Source: Lysobacter sp. (GTDB lineage Bacteria > Pseudomonadota > Gammaproteobacteria > Xanthomonadales > Xanthomonadaceae). From it: a DNA stretch of 57,858 bases. The first letter of the stretch is position 1, and each line of letters starts with the position of its first letter. The position numbers and the translations under genes were made by a program. Shown here piece by piece: positions 38,076-46,467 of the stretch. The DNA lies in the NCBI GenBank assembly GCA_027306995.1, contig DAHUXS010000006.1, positions 1 to 57,858 on the forward strand. Direction: 5' to 3'. The notes under the pieces are model-generated. The model saw only the letters and a list, made by a program, of their open reading frames with translations. It was not told where the DNA came from and did not search any database.

Positions 38076-38261
38076 ATGGACATGCTCGGACTGCTGCAGG
38101 ACTCATGGGCGCGCACGGATGCCCGCACATGCATCGACCACGAATTCATCACCCACGATCAGCGCACGAGCGATGCCTGCGAACTCGAGTTCGACGACCT
38201 AGACGCCCGCGAACGCGCGATCTTCCTGCGCTGCGGATTCCGCGCACCGCAAGCGGCATAA
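38076..38261 (+). CDS. very small protein, paralogue of the protein at 37338
   Basis: A 61-residue protein (MDMLGLLQDSWARTDARTC); a second ATG at 38082 is also possible. The C-terminal 42 residues (from DHEFITHD through DACELEFDDLDARERAIFLR to the end) align without gaps to the protein at 37338: shared residues include His-x-Phe-x-Thr, Asp-x-x-x-Arg, Asp-Ala-x-Glu-Leu-Glu, Leu, Glu-Arg-x-Ile, Arg-x-Gly and the final Ala-Ala. The N-terminal Cys2 site of the paralogue is absent; single Cys residues remain. Family not recognised. It lies 8 bp from the end of the convergent glutamate-synthase-domain gene. Confidence 0.6.
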   Translation: MDMLGLLQDSWARTDARTCIDHEFITHDQRTSDACELEFDDLDARERAIFLRCGFRAPQAA

Positions 38262-38269
38262 CCGCCCGC

Positions 38270-39922
38270 TCAGAACGATTTGGAGGTGCGCATTTCCGCG
38301 ATCCGCGACGGCGCCGCAAAGCTGTCGCTGCGTGCCTCGCGCCAGAACAGTCGGAAGACCTGATGGTTCGGTTCGCGCGCATCGAGCAGTTCCCCGGGAT
38401 GGAGCCTGGGATACAGCTGCGACAGCGCGCGGATCTCGATCGGGCTGACCCGGCGCAGGATGTGTTCCGGCCCGAGCTCGCGGGGATGGATCAAACCGGC
38501 CGCGCACAGCATGTCGCGCAGCGCCTTCAAGGTATTGCCGTGGAAGTTGCTGACGCGCTGCGCCTTGTCCTCGACGTCGAGCGTTTTCCAGCGACTCGGG
38601 TCCTGGGTGGCGACGCCCGTCGGGCACTTGTCGTTGTGGCAGCTGCGCGACTGGATGCAGCCCAGCGAGAACATGAAGCCGCGCGCGGCGTTGCACCAGT
38701 CGGCGCCCAGCGCCATGGTGTGGGCAAGACCGAAGGCGCTGGTGATCTTGCCCGCCGCACCGATGCGGATGCGATCGCGGATGCCGAGCCCGATCAAGGT
38801 ATTGTCGACCAGCATCAACCCTTCGTGCATCGGCACGCCGACATGGTTGACGAATTCCGAGGGCGCTGCGCCGGTGCCGCCTGCGGCGCCGTCGACCACG
38901 ATGAAGTCCGGCAGCAACCCGGTTTCGTGGATGGCCTTGGCGATCGCGAACCATTCCCAGGGATGGCCGATCGCCAGCTTGAAGCCCGCAGGCTTGCCTC
39001 CCGACAGCTCGCGCATCTTCGCCACGAACTGCAACAACTCGATCGGCGTCGAAAACACGGTATGGCGCGCCGGCGACACGCAGTCCTGCCCCATCGGCAC
39101 CCCGCGCGTCGCCGCGATTTCCGCCGACACCTTGGCCGCCGGCAACACGCCGCCATGGCCGGGCTTGGCGCCCTGCGACAGCTTGAGCTCGACCATCTTC
39201 ACCTGCGGATCGCGTGCATTGGCGGCGAACTTGTCGGCGTTGAAACTGCCGTCGTCGTTGCGGCAACCGAAATAGCCGGAACCGACCTCCCATACCAGGT
39301 CGCCGCCGAATTCGCGGTGGTAAGGGGAGATCGACCCTTCGCCGGTGTCATGGCTGAAGCCGCCGAGCTTGGCGCCCTTGTTGAGCGCACGGATCGCGTT
39401 GGCCGACAGCGCGCCGAAACTCATCGCCGAGATATTGAAGACGCTGGCGTCGTAGGGCTGCGCGGCGTTCTCGCCGATGGTGATGCGGTAGTTCTCGTCG
39501 TGGTGCGGCGTCGGCGCGATCGAGTGGTTGATCCACTCGTACTGGTCGCCGTAGACGTCAAGCTCGGTGCCGAACGGAACCACGTCACTGAGGTTCTTCG
39601 CTCGTTCGTACACCAGCGTGCGCTGCTCGCGCGAGAACGGCACCTCGACGATGTCGGATTCGACGAAATACTGGCGGATCTCCGGCCCGAACGATTCCAG
39701 CACGAAGCGGATGTGGGCGAAGATCGGATAATTGCGGCGCAACGTGCTCTTGGCCTGCAACAGGTCGGCGGTTCCCAGCGCCGCCAGCGCGCCGAACACG
39801 ATCACCCCAGCCAGCCAACCCTGGCGATGCCCCCAGAACAGCAACAGCAGCGAAACCAGCAATCCGGCCAGCGCCAGCACATAGCCGAGATAACGCGCCT
39901 GTTCGCTCTTGAAGACGATCAT
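38270..39922 (-). CDS. membrane-anchored FMN-binding glutamate-synthase-domain protein
   Basis: A 550-residue protein. Two N-terminal membrane helices (YLGYVLALAGLLVSLLLLF, WLAGVIVFGALAALGTADLL) precede a stand-alone glutamate synthase central/FMN domain: NISAMSFGALSANAIRALN, GGFSHDTGEGSISPYH, KLSQGAKPGHGGVLPAAKVS, FIVVDGAAGGTGAAP and the Cys-rich CIQSRSCHNDKCPTGVATQ, which in GltB holds the 3Fe-4S cluster. It lacks the amidotransferase and GXGXG domains, so it cannot be a full glutamate synthase; the family's reaction is unknown. The ATG at 39920-39922 (MIVFKSEQ) fits the membrane topology. It converges on the small gene ending at 38261. Confidence 0.92.
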   Translation of the reverse strand: MIVFKSEQARYLGYVLALAGLLVSLLLLFWGHRQGWLAGVIVFGALAALGTADLLQAKSTLRRNYPIFAHIRFVLESFGPEIRQYFVESDIVEVPFSREQRTLVYERAKNLSDVVPFGTELDVYGDQYEWINHSIAPTPHHDENYRITIGENAAQPYDASVFNISAMSFGALSANAIRALNKGAKLGGFSHDTGEGSISPYHREFGGDLVWEVGSGYFGCRNDDGSFNADKFAANARDPQVKMVELKLSQGAKPGHGGVLPAAKVSAEIAATRGVPMGQDCVSPARHTVFSTPIELLQFVAKMRELSGGKPAGFKLAIGHPWEWFAIAKAIHETGLLPDFIVVDGAAGGTGAAPSEFVNHVGVPMHEGLMLVDNTLIGLGIRDRIRIGAAGKITSAFGLAHTMALGADWCNAARGFMFSLGCIQSRSCHNDKCPTGVATQDPSRWKTLDVEDKAQRVSNFHGNTLKALRDMLCAAGLIHPRELGPEHILRRVSPIEIRALSQLYPRLHPGELLDAREPNHQVFRLFWREARSDSFAAPSRIAEMRTSKSF

Positions 39923-40006
39923 GGGTCCGCTCCGATGGCCAAGTGCGGATGTTCGCATGACCGGATGCAAGACGCCGTGCTCTCCACGGAGTAGCATTTG
40001 CAGCCT

Positions 40007-40093
40007 GCCCGGATGGCGAAACTGGTAGACGCAAGGGACTTAAAATCCCTCGACCGCAAGGTCATGTCGGTTCGATCCCGACTCCGGGCACCA
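40007..40093 (+). tRNA. tRNA-Leu (anticodon TAA)
   Basis: An 87-nt class II tRNA with encoded CCA. Acceptor stem GCCCGGA/TCCGGGC, discriminator A, D-arm GGCGAAACTGGTAGACGC, anticodon stem GGGA/TCCC with loop CTTAAAA (anticodon TAA), long variable arm and T-arm CGGTTCGATCCCG. In E. coli the Leu(UAA) gene leuZ follows glyW and cysT behind pgsA; here it lies on the other strand 3.2 kb from tRNA-Cys, at the edge of an AT-rich accessory block. Confidence 0.97.
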
Positions 40094-40259
40094 CGTAAAA
40101 TTTTGAATTACAAGGAATTTCTGCAATTCCAATTCCCGCCCATATCGGTCTCGTGGGACACAAATGGGACAACAGTCCTCAACAATTGGCTTGCTGCGCA
40201 ACCAACATCATCAAAATTTTGCGTGCGGCGAATTCGCACCCGGCATGTCCGCTTCGCTT
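40094..40259. other. AT-rich junction after tRNA-Leu, no gene recognised
   Basis: 166 bp between the tRNA 3' end and the stop of the amidohydrolase gene. The sequence is much richer in A and T (AAAATTTTGAATTACAAGG and similar) than the region before the tRNA. tRNA 3' ends are common integration sites, but no integrase and no second copy of the tRNA 3' end was found within the window. Confidence 0.5.
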
Positions 40260-41588
40260 CTATCGATCCACACCCCAAATGACCTTTCCTGCTCGAATCG
40301 TGTCGCGCACATGGGCGAAGGCGGTCGGATCTTTGGCGGGGTCGCCGTTCAACAAGACAAGATCGGCATCCATACCATTCGCAATCCGACCCTTGCGGGA
40401 GATGTAACCGAATCGCTCGGCCGGTGCGGTGGTGAGCGAAGTCAGGATAGCCCGCCAGTCGAGGGCGCCCGACATCAGCTTGTATTCCTCCATAGGGTCG
40501 AAGACATCGATGTAACCGACGTCGGTACCGAACAATATCTGGCCGCCCGCACCGGCGTAGTTTCTGACCTCTGCCGTGATGACCGAAATGGCGTTCGCCA
40601 GATCGCTCGGGCTTTCGTGGAATCTCTTCGCCTCGACCTCGAACAGCATCATGGTTGGAATGAGAGCCATATCATGCGCACGCAATCGGGCGATCAACTC
40701 TGGCGACCACCCGCCTGAATCTCCTCCATCCATGGCCGTGGTATGAGCCAGGATATCGACCCCTGACTCAATCGCCACGTTCAGCCCGGCAAGGCTGGCT
40801 GGATGAGCGAACGCGGGCTTCTTCCGACGATGTGCCTCGTTGACGATGGTCTTGGCGATGTCAATCGGCATTGGAAGAACGCCGATCTTCCCTCCCACGA
40901 CCGCACCGGCGAAGATCTTCACGCCATCGGTACCGCCATCAAGTTGGCGAGCCGCGCGAGCTGCGGCTTCTTCGGGTGTTGAAACTTCTTCATCGGGCGC
41001 GCCATGTGCTCGCAGATATTCGCGAACATAGATCGGTGTCCCGCCTTTTGGATAGAAGGGATCGCCAACTGTCAGGATCATGGGACCCGCGATTTCACCC
41101 GTTTCCACGCGGTGCCGAAGTGCGATTGCGTTCTCGGTCGATGAGGCGATGTCAAAAATGGTGGTGAAGCCCCAGCGAGTGAACATTGTCTCCAAGCCAC
41201 CTTGCAAGGTTTCGGCTTTCGCCGTGGTTGCGCCAAGAAGGTTCGGTGTCATCAGGTGGACATGGCTGTTCCAGAAACCCGCCGTCAGCACCGAGCCGCG
41301 GGCGTCTAGTAGACGAGCGCCACGGGGAACGCCGATTTGCCGGCGTGTGCCGACCCCGACGATCTTTCCACCACGCACGAGAACGACACCATCGTTGATT
41401 GGTTCACTATCGGGTGCCGGGTAGATTCTCGCCCCCACAATGGCGAGGTCAGCTTTGACAGGAACCGACTCATGCGCGCTCCCGTCAGCGATGAGAGACA
41501 ACCCGACGATCAATCCGATCAGCGACCGGAGACACATTGCGCCAATTCGATATCGAACGCTTGATGCGCTTGCAAACAAGGGGGTCAT
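40260..41588 (-). CDS. exported amidohydrolase-family metallohydrolase
   Basis: A 442-residue amidohydrolase of the imidazolonepropionase/prolidase-like group. The metal-binding His-x-His is in GFWNSHVHLMTPN near residue 109; further ligands are expected in TDGVKIFAG, AHRRKKPAFAHP, VDILAHTTAMD and ILFGTDVGYID. The C-terminus returns to the beta-sandwich (GRIANGMDADLVLLNGDPA). The start overlaps the TetR stop (ATGA), giving MTPLFASASS with a hydrophobic segment at residues 20-36 (LRSLIGLIVGLSLIADGSA) that looks like a signal peptide; an internal ATG at 41537 would give a more standard one. The gene is AT-richer than its neighbours. Substrate unknown; control by the adjacent TetR is likely. Confidence 0.88.
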   Translation of the reverse strand: MTPLFASASSVRYRIGAMCLRSLIGLIVGLSLIADGSAHESVPVKADLAIVGARIYPAPDSEPINDGVVLVRGGKIVGVGTRRQIGVPRGARLLDARGSVLTAGFWNSHVHLMTPNLLGATTAKAETLQGGLETMFTRWGFTTIFDIASSTENAIALRHRVETGEIAGPMILTVGDPFYPKGGTPIYVREYLRAHGAPDEEVSTPEEAAARAARQLDGGTDGVKIFAGAVVGGKIGVLPMPIDIAKTIVNEAHRRKKPAFAHPASLAGLNVAIESGVDILAHTTAMDGGDSGGWSPELIARLRAHDMALIPTMMLFEVEAKRFHESPSDLANAISVITAEVRNYAGAGGQILFGTDVGYIDVFDPMEEYKLMSGALDWRAILTSLTTAPAERFGYISRKGRIANGMDADLVLLNGDPAKDPTAFAHVRDTIRAGKVIWGVDR

Positions 41589-42169
41589 TTTTCTCTCCGA
41601 AGCGGTTTGACCGAATAGGATTCGATGCAGTGATGTAGCGCCGTGCGATAGATCGCTTTGAATTGCGCTTCACTCGAAAATCGGTTGGCGCGATGCATGG
41701 AAACCATGCCCTGACCGAGAGCCACGAGTGACAGTGCAATGTCAAGCGCGGGCTCGTTGCCAAACCGTCCGTTGGACTTGGCCTGATCAATTCGCAAGAT
41801 GATCATCATCAGGGCTGGTGAGCGGCCGGCTGCGAAATCATCCGGAAACTGGCGTGCGCTGGGCGCCGGGAGCAAGAAAGCCGCATCGAAACGATGCGGT
41901 TTGGTCAGTGCGAAATTTAAGTACGCCTCGATCAATTCCTCCATCCACGCCATGGGATCCTGGGCTGATATGGACGACACGATCTTGCCCCACGTTGCCA
42001 GACCGTCATCCATAAGGGCATCAAGCAAGGCGCTTTTGTCCGCGAAATGCCGATACATGGCCATCGGTGACAGCTTGGCTCGCGCGGCGACCTTGCGGAC
42101 GGTGAGTCCAGGGACGCCCTCGCGATCGAGGACTGCTCTTGCAGCAGCGAGGATGGTGTCTCTTGTCAT
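41585..42169 (-). CDS. TetR-family transcriptional regulator
   Basis: A 194-residue regulator with an N-terminal HTH (TILAAARAVLDREGVPGLTV then RKVAARAKLSPMAMYRHFAD, residues ~5-50) and a C-terminal ligand domain. It is followed by the amidohydrolase gene with an ATGA overlap. A perfect 13-bp inverted repeat begins 2 bp upstream of its start codon, leaving no room for a ribosome-binding site, so the mRNA may be leaderless or nearly so. The arrangement suggests autorepression and joint control of the enzyme, with the inducer probably related to the enzyme's substrate. Confidence 0.9.
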   Translation of the reverse strand: MTRDTILAAARAVLDREGVPGLTVRKVAARAKLSPMAMYRHFADKSALLDALMDDGLATWGKIVSSISAQDPMAWMEELIEAYLNFALTKPHRFDAAFLLPAPSARQFPDDFAAGRSPALMMIILRIDQAKSNGRFGNEPALDIALSLVALGQGMVSMHRANRFSSEAQFKAIYRTALHHCIESYSVKPLRREK

Positions 42170-42171
42170 AT

Positions 42172-42207
42172 GTGTACACTGTACTCTAATTTGCGTACAG
42201 TGTACAC
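42172..42207. promoter_or_regulatory. perfect 13-bp inverted repeat, candidate TetR operator
   Basis: GTGTACACTGTAC (42172-42184) and GTACAGTGTACAC (42195-42207) are exact reverse complements separated by 10 bp. Each arm contains the smaller palindrome GTGTACAC. It adjoins the TetR start codon, the classic location for an autorepressor site. Length and symmetry fit binding of two TetR dimers or one large site. Confidence 0.8.
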
Positions 42208-42282
42208 GGCTTCATTTTGAAGTATGTTTGAAGTTGACTCACTCTTAAGAAGGCGTTCGGGATGCCATCCCGAGCTAATCCG

Positions 42283-42402
42283 GCCAAACGCTTGCGGCGT
42301 GAAGTTGCTGCGCTGCACCGCTGCGAAGCCGTAGAAGAATCGCTGCTCGCGGGTCATGCCGTCGACCATCGGATCCGGCTTGCCGGCGGTGGCCTTGACC
42401 AT
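42283..42402 (-). pseudogene. C-terminal fragment of a peptidase M13 (neprilysin-like) gene
   Basis: In frame from ATG 42402, residues 11-40 read PMVDGMTREQRFFYGFAAVQ then RSNFTPQAFG. This matches the end of M13 metallopeptidases, where 'DG-x-T-x-x-QRFF-x-x-x-A-x-x-WR' is conserved close to the C-terminus. The Trp of WR is Gln here. A stop codon lies six codons upstream, the zinc-binding part of the gene is missing, and the match ends about 110 bp before the TetR operator. The fragment is probably a relic cut by insertion of the AT-rich block or by deletion. Confidence 0.5.
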
Positions 42403-42409
42403 ACCCGTC

Positions 42410-43225
42410 CTAGGGAATCACGCCCGCGCGGATATTCGCGCGTAGCGCCGGGCCGATCAGCTTCGGCGCCGACAGCGTGGCGTCCCGCTTGAGCCGCATT
42501 TCCACGAATGCATCTTCGGAAGCGCTGCCTCCCACGTGGATGTTGCGTTGTTCCTGATCGGCGATCGACGTCAACGCATGCGCTTCCCGTCCCTGCGGAT
42601 AGTCGTGGCACAGGAAAATCCGGGTATCGATGGGCAAATCGAACAGGCGATGAATCGAGCGGTACAGCTTGTGGGCATCGCCGCCCGGAAAGTCGACGCG
42701 CGCGGTACCGGTTTCCGGCGCAAACAGGGTGTCGCCGATAAACGCGGCATCGTCGATCAGGTAGGTCAGGCTGTCGTCGGTATGGCCCGGTGTCGCCATC
42801 ACCTTCGCAGTGAGTTGCCCGATGTTGAAGCTGTCGCCATCATCGAACAGGCGATCGAACTGGCTGCCATCGACCGCGAAATCGTCTTCCAATCCGAACA
42901 ACGCCTTGAAGCGTTCCTGCACTTTGGTGATGCCGCGACCGATCGCCACGGGCGCGCCGGTTTCGCGCTTCAACCATGCGGCGGCAGTGAGATGGTCGGC
43001 GTGGGCATGGGTCTCGAGGATCCAGTCGACGTGCAACCCGTGGGCTTGCACGAAGTCGAGCACGCGTTGCGCGGATGACGTCGACGTGCGTGCTGTCGCC
43101 GGATCGAAATCGAGCACGGGATCGATGATCGCGGCACGCCCACCCTCGCCATCGAAGACGACATGGGTGAAGGTGGAAGTCGCCGGGTCGTGGAAACTCT
43201 CGACGTAGGCCATCTGCGCGTTCAT
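42410..43225 (-). CDS. metallo-beta-lactamase-fold hydrolase, persulfide-dioxygenase (ETHE1)-like
   Basis: A 271-residue protein. The metal motif ETHAHADHLTAA gives His73, His75, Asp77 and His78; further ligands are in VMATPGHTDDSLTYL, FIGDTLFAPETGTARVDFPG and IFLCHDYPQG. FPGGDAHKLYRSI and the CHDYP motif are typical of the ETHE1/Blh group, which oxidises glutathione persulfide or handles sulfide. The insertion between ETHAHADH and the second metal motif is longer than in GloB glyoxalases, arguing against glyoxalase II. No rhodanese or BigR regulator lies beside it. The ATG at 43225 is 17 bp from a terminator that separates it from the tRNAs. Confidence 0.87.
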   Translation of the reverse strand: MNAQMAYVESFHDPATSTFTHVVFDGEGGRAAIIDPVLDFDPATARTSTSSAQRVLDFVQAHGLHVDWILETHAHADHLTAAAWLKRETGAPVAIGRGITKVQERFKALFGLEDDFAVDGSQFDRLFDDGDSFNIGQLTAKVMATPGHTDDSLTYLIDDAAFIGDTLFAPETGTARVDFPGGDAHKLYRSIHRLFDLPIDTRIFLCHDYPQGREAHALTSIADQEQRNIHVGGSASEDAFVEMRLKRDATLSAPKLIGPALRANIRAGVIP

Positions 43226-43242
43226 GGCGCCACTCTACAAAG

Positions 43243-43266
43243 AAAAATCCCGGCTTGCGCCGGGAT
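43243..43266 (-). terminator. intrinsic terminator after tRNA-Cys
   Basis: On the minus strand, ATCCCGGC and GCCGGGAT (43259-43266 and 43247-43254) form an 8-bp stem around GCAA and run into TTTTT. It closes the pgsA-tRNA-Gly-tRNA-Cys transcript. Confidence 0.9.
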
Positions 43267-43274
43267 CGTCTTGA

Positions 43275-43348
43275 TGGAGGCCTCGAGCGGAATCGAACCG
43301 CTGTTAACGGATTTGCAGTCCGGTGCATCACCACTCTGCCACGAGGCC
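43275..43348 (-). tRNA. tRNA-Cys (anticodon GCA)
   Basis: A 74-nt tRNA with encoded CCA. Acceptor stem GGCCTCG/CGAGGCC, discriminator T (U), which is the cysteine identity base, D-arm with GGCAGAGTGGT, anticodon loop CTGCAAA (anticodon GCA), T-arm GGTTCGATTCC. It follows tRNA-Gly on the minus strand, separated by a strong hairpin. Confidence 0.97.
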
Positions 43349-43371
43349 ATCAAAAGCATTGTTCCACAAAA

Positions 43372-43397
43372 CGAAGCCCCGGCGTACCGGGGCTTCG
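43372..43397 (-). other. strong hairpin between tRNA-Gly and tRNA-Cys
   Basis: CGAAGCCCCGG (43372-43382) and CCGGGGCTTCG (43387-43397) are perfect 11-bp arms with a 4-nt loop. On the minus strand the stem is followed by TTTTGTG, a weak T-run. It may be an attenuator that lowers tRNA-Cys relative to tRNA-Gly, or an RNase processing site. Confidence 0.6.
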
Positions 43398-43403
43398 CAA
43401 AAC

Positions 43404-44114
<711 letters not shown>

Positions 44115-44126
44115 GCCACGACTATG

Positions 44127-45971
44127 CTACGCGAGTCCGTGCAGCGCCGCGTATATCCGTTCGGCCAATGCCGCATTGACGCCCTCGACCCGCGCGATGT
44201 CGGCGGCGCTGGCGGCCTTCAATCCGACCATGCCGCCGAAGTGCTTGAGCAGGCTGGAACGCCTGCGCGGCCCGATCCCCGGGATGTCCTCGAGCTTGCT
44301 GGTGGTGCGCGCCTTCTGGCGACGTCCGCGATGGCCGGTGATGGCGAAACGGTGGGCCTCGTCGCGCACCTGCTGGATCAGTTGCAGGCCCGGCGACTGC
44401 TTGCCCGGATGCAGCTCGCGACCATCCGGGAACACCAGGGTCTCGTCGCCGGCGATGCGTTCCGGCCCCTTGGCGACGCCGATCATCGCCACGCCTTCGA
44501 CGTTGAGTTCGTTCAGCACCGCCCTCGCCTGCGCCAGCTGGCCGACGCCACCGTCGATCAGCAGCAAATCGGGGATCGGATTGGCCGGGGCCTCGCCTTC
44601 GGCGATGCTCTCCATCGCGCGCTTGAAGCGCCGCGTCAGCACTTGGTGCATGGCGGCGTAGTCGTCGCCGGGAGTGATGCCGGTGATGTTGAAGCGCCGG
44701 TACTGGCCGCGCACCGGGCCATTCTCGTCGAACACCACGCAGGAGGCGACGGTCGCCTCGCCCATGGTGTGGCTGATGTCGTAGCACTCGATGCGATGCG
44801 GTGGCGCTTCCAACCCCAGCAGCACGCACAACGAATCCAGCCGCGCCTTCTGCGCGGCGTTGCTGGCCAACTCCGACGACAACGCGACATCGGCGTTGCG
44901 CCGGACGAAGTCGACCTGCGTCGCGCGCTCGCCGCGGAAACGCGCGCGCAGGCGCACCTTGTGCAGCGACGCCTCGTTCAGCGCTTCCTCGATCAGCTCG
45001 CGCTCGGGAATGTCCTGGTCGAGCCAAACCTCCCGCGGCGGCGGATGATCGCCGTAATACTGCGAAACGAAGGCGGCCAGCACTTCGGCGGACGAATCCT
45101 CGCCATTGAGCTTGGGAAAGAACGACCGGGTGCCGAGATTGCGGCCATCGCGCCACGACAGCAGCATCACGCAGGCATGACCGTTGCGCAGCACGCAGGC
45201 GAGCACGTCGGTGTCGTTGCCGTCGTTGCCCAGCGAGTGATTCGACTGCAGCTTGCGCACGCCGGTGAGCAGGTCGCGCAGACGCGCGGCGCCCTCGAAG
45301 TCGAGGCGCGCGCTGGCGGCTTCCATTTCGCTGGTGAGTTCGCGCCCGAGTTCCTCGCTGCGACCGGACAGGAACAGTTCGGCGCGATGGGCGTCATGGG
45401 CATAGGAAGCCGCATCGATCAAGCCGACGCAGGGCGCGGTGCAACGCCCGATCTGGTATTGCAGGCAGGGCCGCGTGCGGTTGCGGAACACGCTGTCCTC
45501 GCAATTGCGCAGCTTGAACAGGCGATGCATGAAATTGAGGGTTTCGCGCACCGAATAGACGCTGGGATACGGGCCGAAATACTTGCCGGGGATCGCGCGC
45601 GGCCCGCGATGCAGCGCCACCCGCGGGAACTCTTCCTGGGTCAGCAGGACATAGGGATAGCTCTTGTCGTCGCGCAACATCACGTTGTAGCGCGGCTTCA
45701 AGGTCTTGATCAGCTGGTTCTCGAGGATCAATGCCTCGGCCGGCGTACGGGTGACGGTGACTTCGATCCGCGCGATCTGACCGACCATGGTCGCGATGCG
45801 GATGGTCAGCGCCTTGTTGAAATAGCTGGCGACGCGCTTATTGAGCGAGGCCGCCTTGCCGACGTAGAGCAGCGTGTCGTCAGCCGCGTACATGCGGTAC
45901 ACGCCGGGCGCGCTGGTCAGGTCGCGGACGAAGGCCTTGCCGTCGAAGGGAGTGTGTTCGGCGCTGGTCAC
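44127..45971 (-). CDS. uvrC: excinuclease ABC subunit C
   Basis: Makes both incisions in nucleotide excision repair once UvrA and UvrB have located the lesion. A 614-residue protein if started at the GTG at 45969-45971 (VTSAEHTPFDGKAFVRDL); no ATG fits nearby without a long non-conserved extension. GIY-YIG nuclease domain at the N-terminus (APGVYRMYAADDTLLYVGKA), UVR region near residue 205, UvrC homology/RNase H-like domain (ECYDISHTMGEATVASCVVF, LLLIDGGVGQL, VRDEAHRFAITGHR) and a C-terminal helix-hairpin-helix (LEDIPGIGPRRRSSLLKHFG). pgsA follows 12 bp after it and a phosphatase gene ends 7 bp before its start. Confidence 0.97.
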   Translation of the reverse strand: MTSAEHTPFDGKAFVRDLTSAPGVYRMYAADDTLLYVGKAASLNKRVASYFNKALTIRIATMVGQIARIEVTVTRTPAEALILENQLIKTLKPRYNVMLRDDKSYPYVLLTQEEFPRVALHRGPRAIPGKYFGPYPSVYSVRETLNFMHRLFKLRNCEDSVFRNRTRPCLQYQIGRCTAPCVGLIDAASYAHDAHRAELFLSGRSEELGRELTSEMEAASARLDFEGAARLRDLLTGVRKLQSNHSLGNDGNDTDVLACVLRNGHACVMLLSWRDGRNLGTRSFFPKLNGEDSSAEVLAAFVSQYYGDHPPPREVWLDQDIPERELIEEALNEASLHKVRLRARFRGERATQVDFVRRNADVALSSELASNAAQKARLDSLCVLLGLEAPPHRIECYDISHTMGEATVASCVVFDENGPVRGQYRRFNITGITPGDDYAAMHQVLTRRFKRAMESIAEGEAPANPIPDLLLIDGGVGQLAQARAVLNELNVEGVAMIGVAKGPERIAGDETLVFPDGRELHPGKQSPGLQLIQQVRDEAHRFAITGHRGRRQKARTTSKLEDIPGIGPRRRSSLLKHFGGMVGLKAASAADIARVEGVNAALAERIYAALHGLA

Positions 45972-45978
45972 GACGCCA

Positions 45979-46467
45979 TTATGCGGCGGGGACGGCGTCC
46001 ATTCGCTGATCGGCGCGCAGGCGCTCCAACAACAGCGGGCCAGCCTGCTCCACCCGCGCCCAGCATTCGCGGAAATCGTCGAAATCGCCATACCAGGGAT
46101 CGGCGAGATCGAACGGCGCCAGGTCGAGCCATTCCATCACCCGGTGCATGCGGGCGTGATGGCGCGGGCCAGCCTTGCGCAATCCGGCGGACAGCGTCGA
46201 TGCATCGGCGAACAGCATCAGGTCGAAACGATCGAAATCGATGTCGCCAAGCTGGCGGGCACGCAAATCGGAAAGATCGACGCCATGCTCGCGGGCGATG
46301 CGGATGGCGCGCGGGTCCGGCGCTTCGCCGACATGCGCGCGCTCGAACCCGGCGGAGTCGACCTGCAGCCACGACAGCGACGGGTCGCCATCGATGCGCG
46401 CACGCATCCAGCCATCCAGCATCGGCGAGCGGCAGATGTTGCCGAGGCAGACGAACAGGACCTTCAT
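45979..46467 (-). CDS. low-molecular-weight protein tyrosine phosphatase
   Basis: A 162-residue phosphatase with the P-loop [10 protein letters not shown] at residues 6-15 (nucleophile Cys7, Arg13) directly after MKVLF, and the acid loop [14 protein letters not shown] near residue 127. Bacterial members dephosphorylate tyrosine kinases that control capsule or exopolysaccharide export, but they also occur outside such clusters. Its start overlaps the kdsB stop (ATGA), so it is translated with the lipid A/KDO genes, and uvrC starts 7 bp after its stop. No tyrosine kinase gene is in the window. Confidence 0.95.
   Translation of the reverse strand: MKVLFVCLGNICRSPMLDGWMRARIDGDPSLSWLQVDSAGFERAHVGEAPDPRAIRIAREHGVDLSDLRARQLGDIDFDRFDLMLFADASTLSAGLRKAGPRHHARMHRVMEWLDLAPFDLADPWYGDFDDFRECWARVEQAGPLLLERLRADQRMDAVPAA

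Noticed and set aside
40094-40259. An integrated phage or integrase gene at tRNA-Leu
   Set aside because: No frame of useful length resembles an integrase and no second attachment copy was found; only the compositional change supports past integration.
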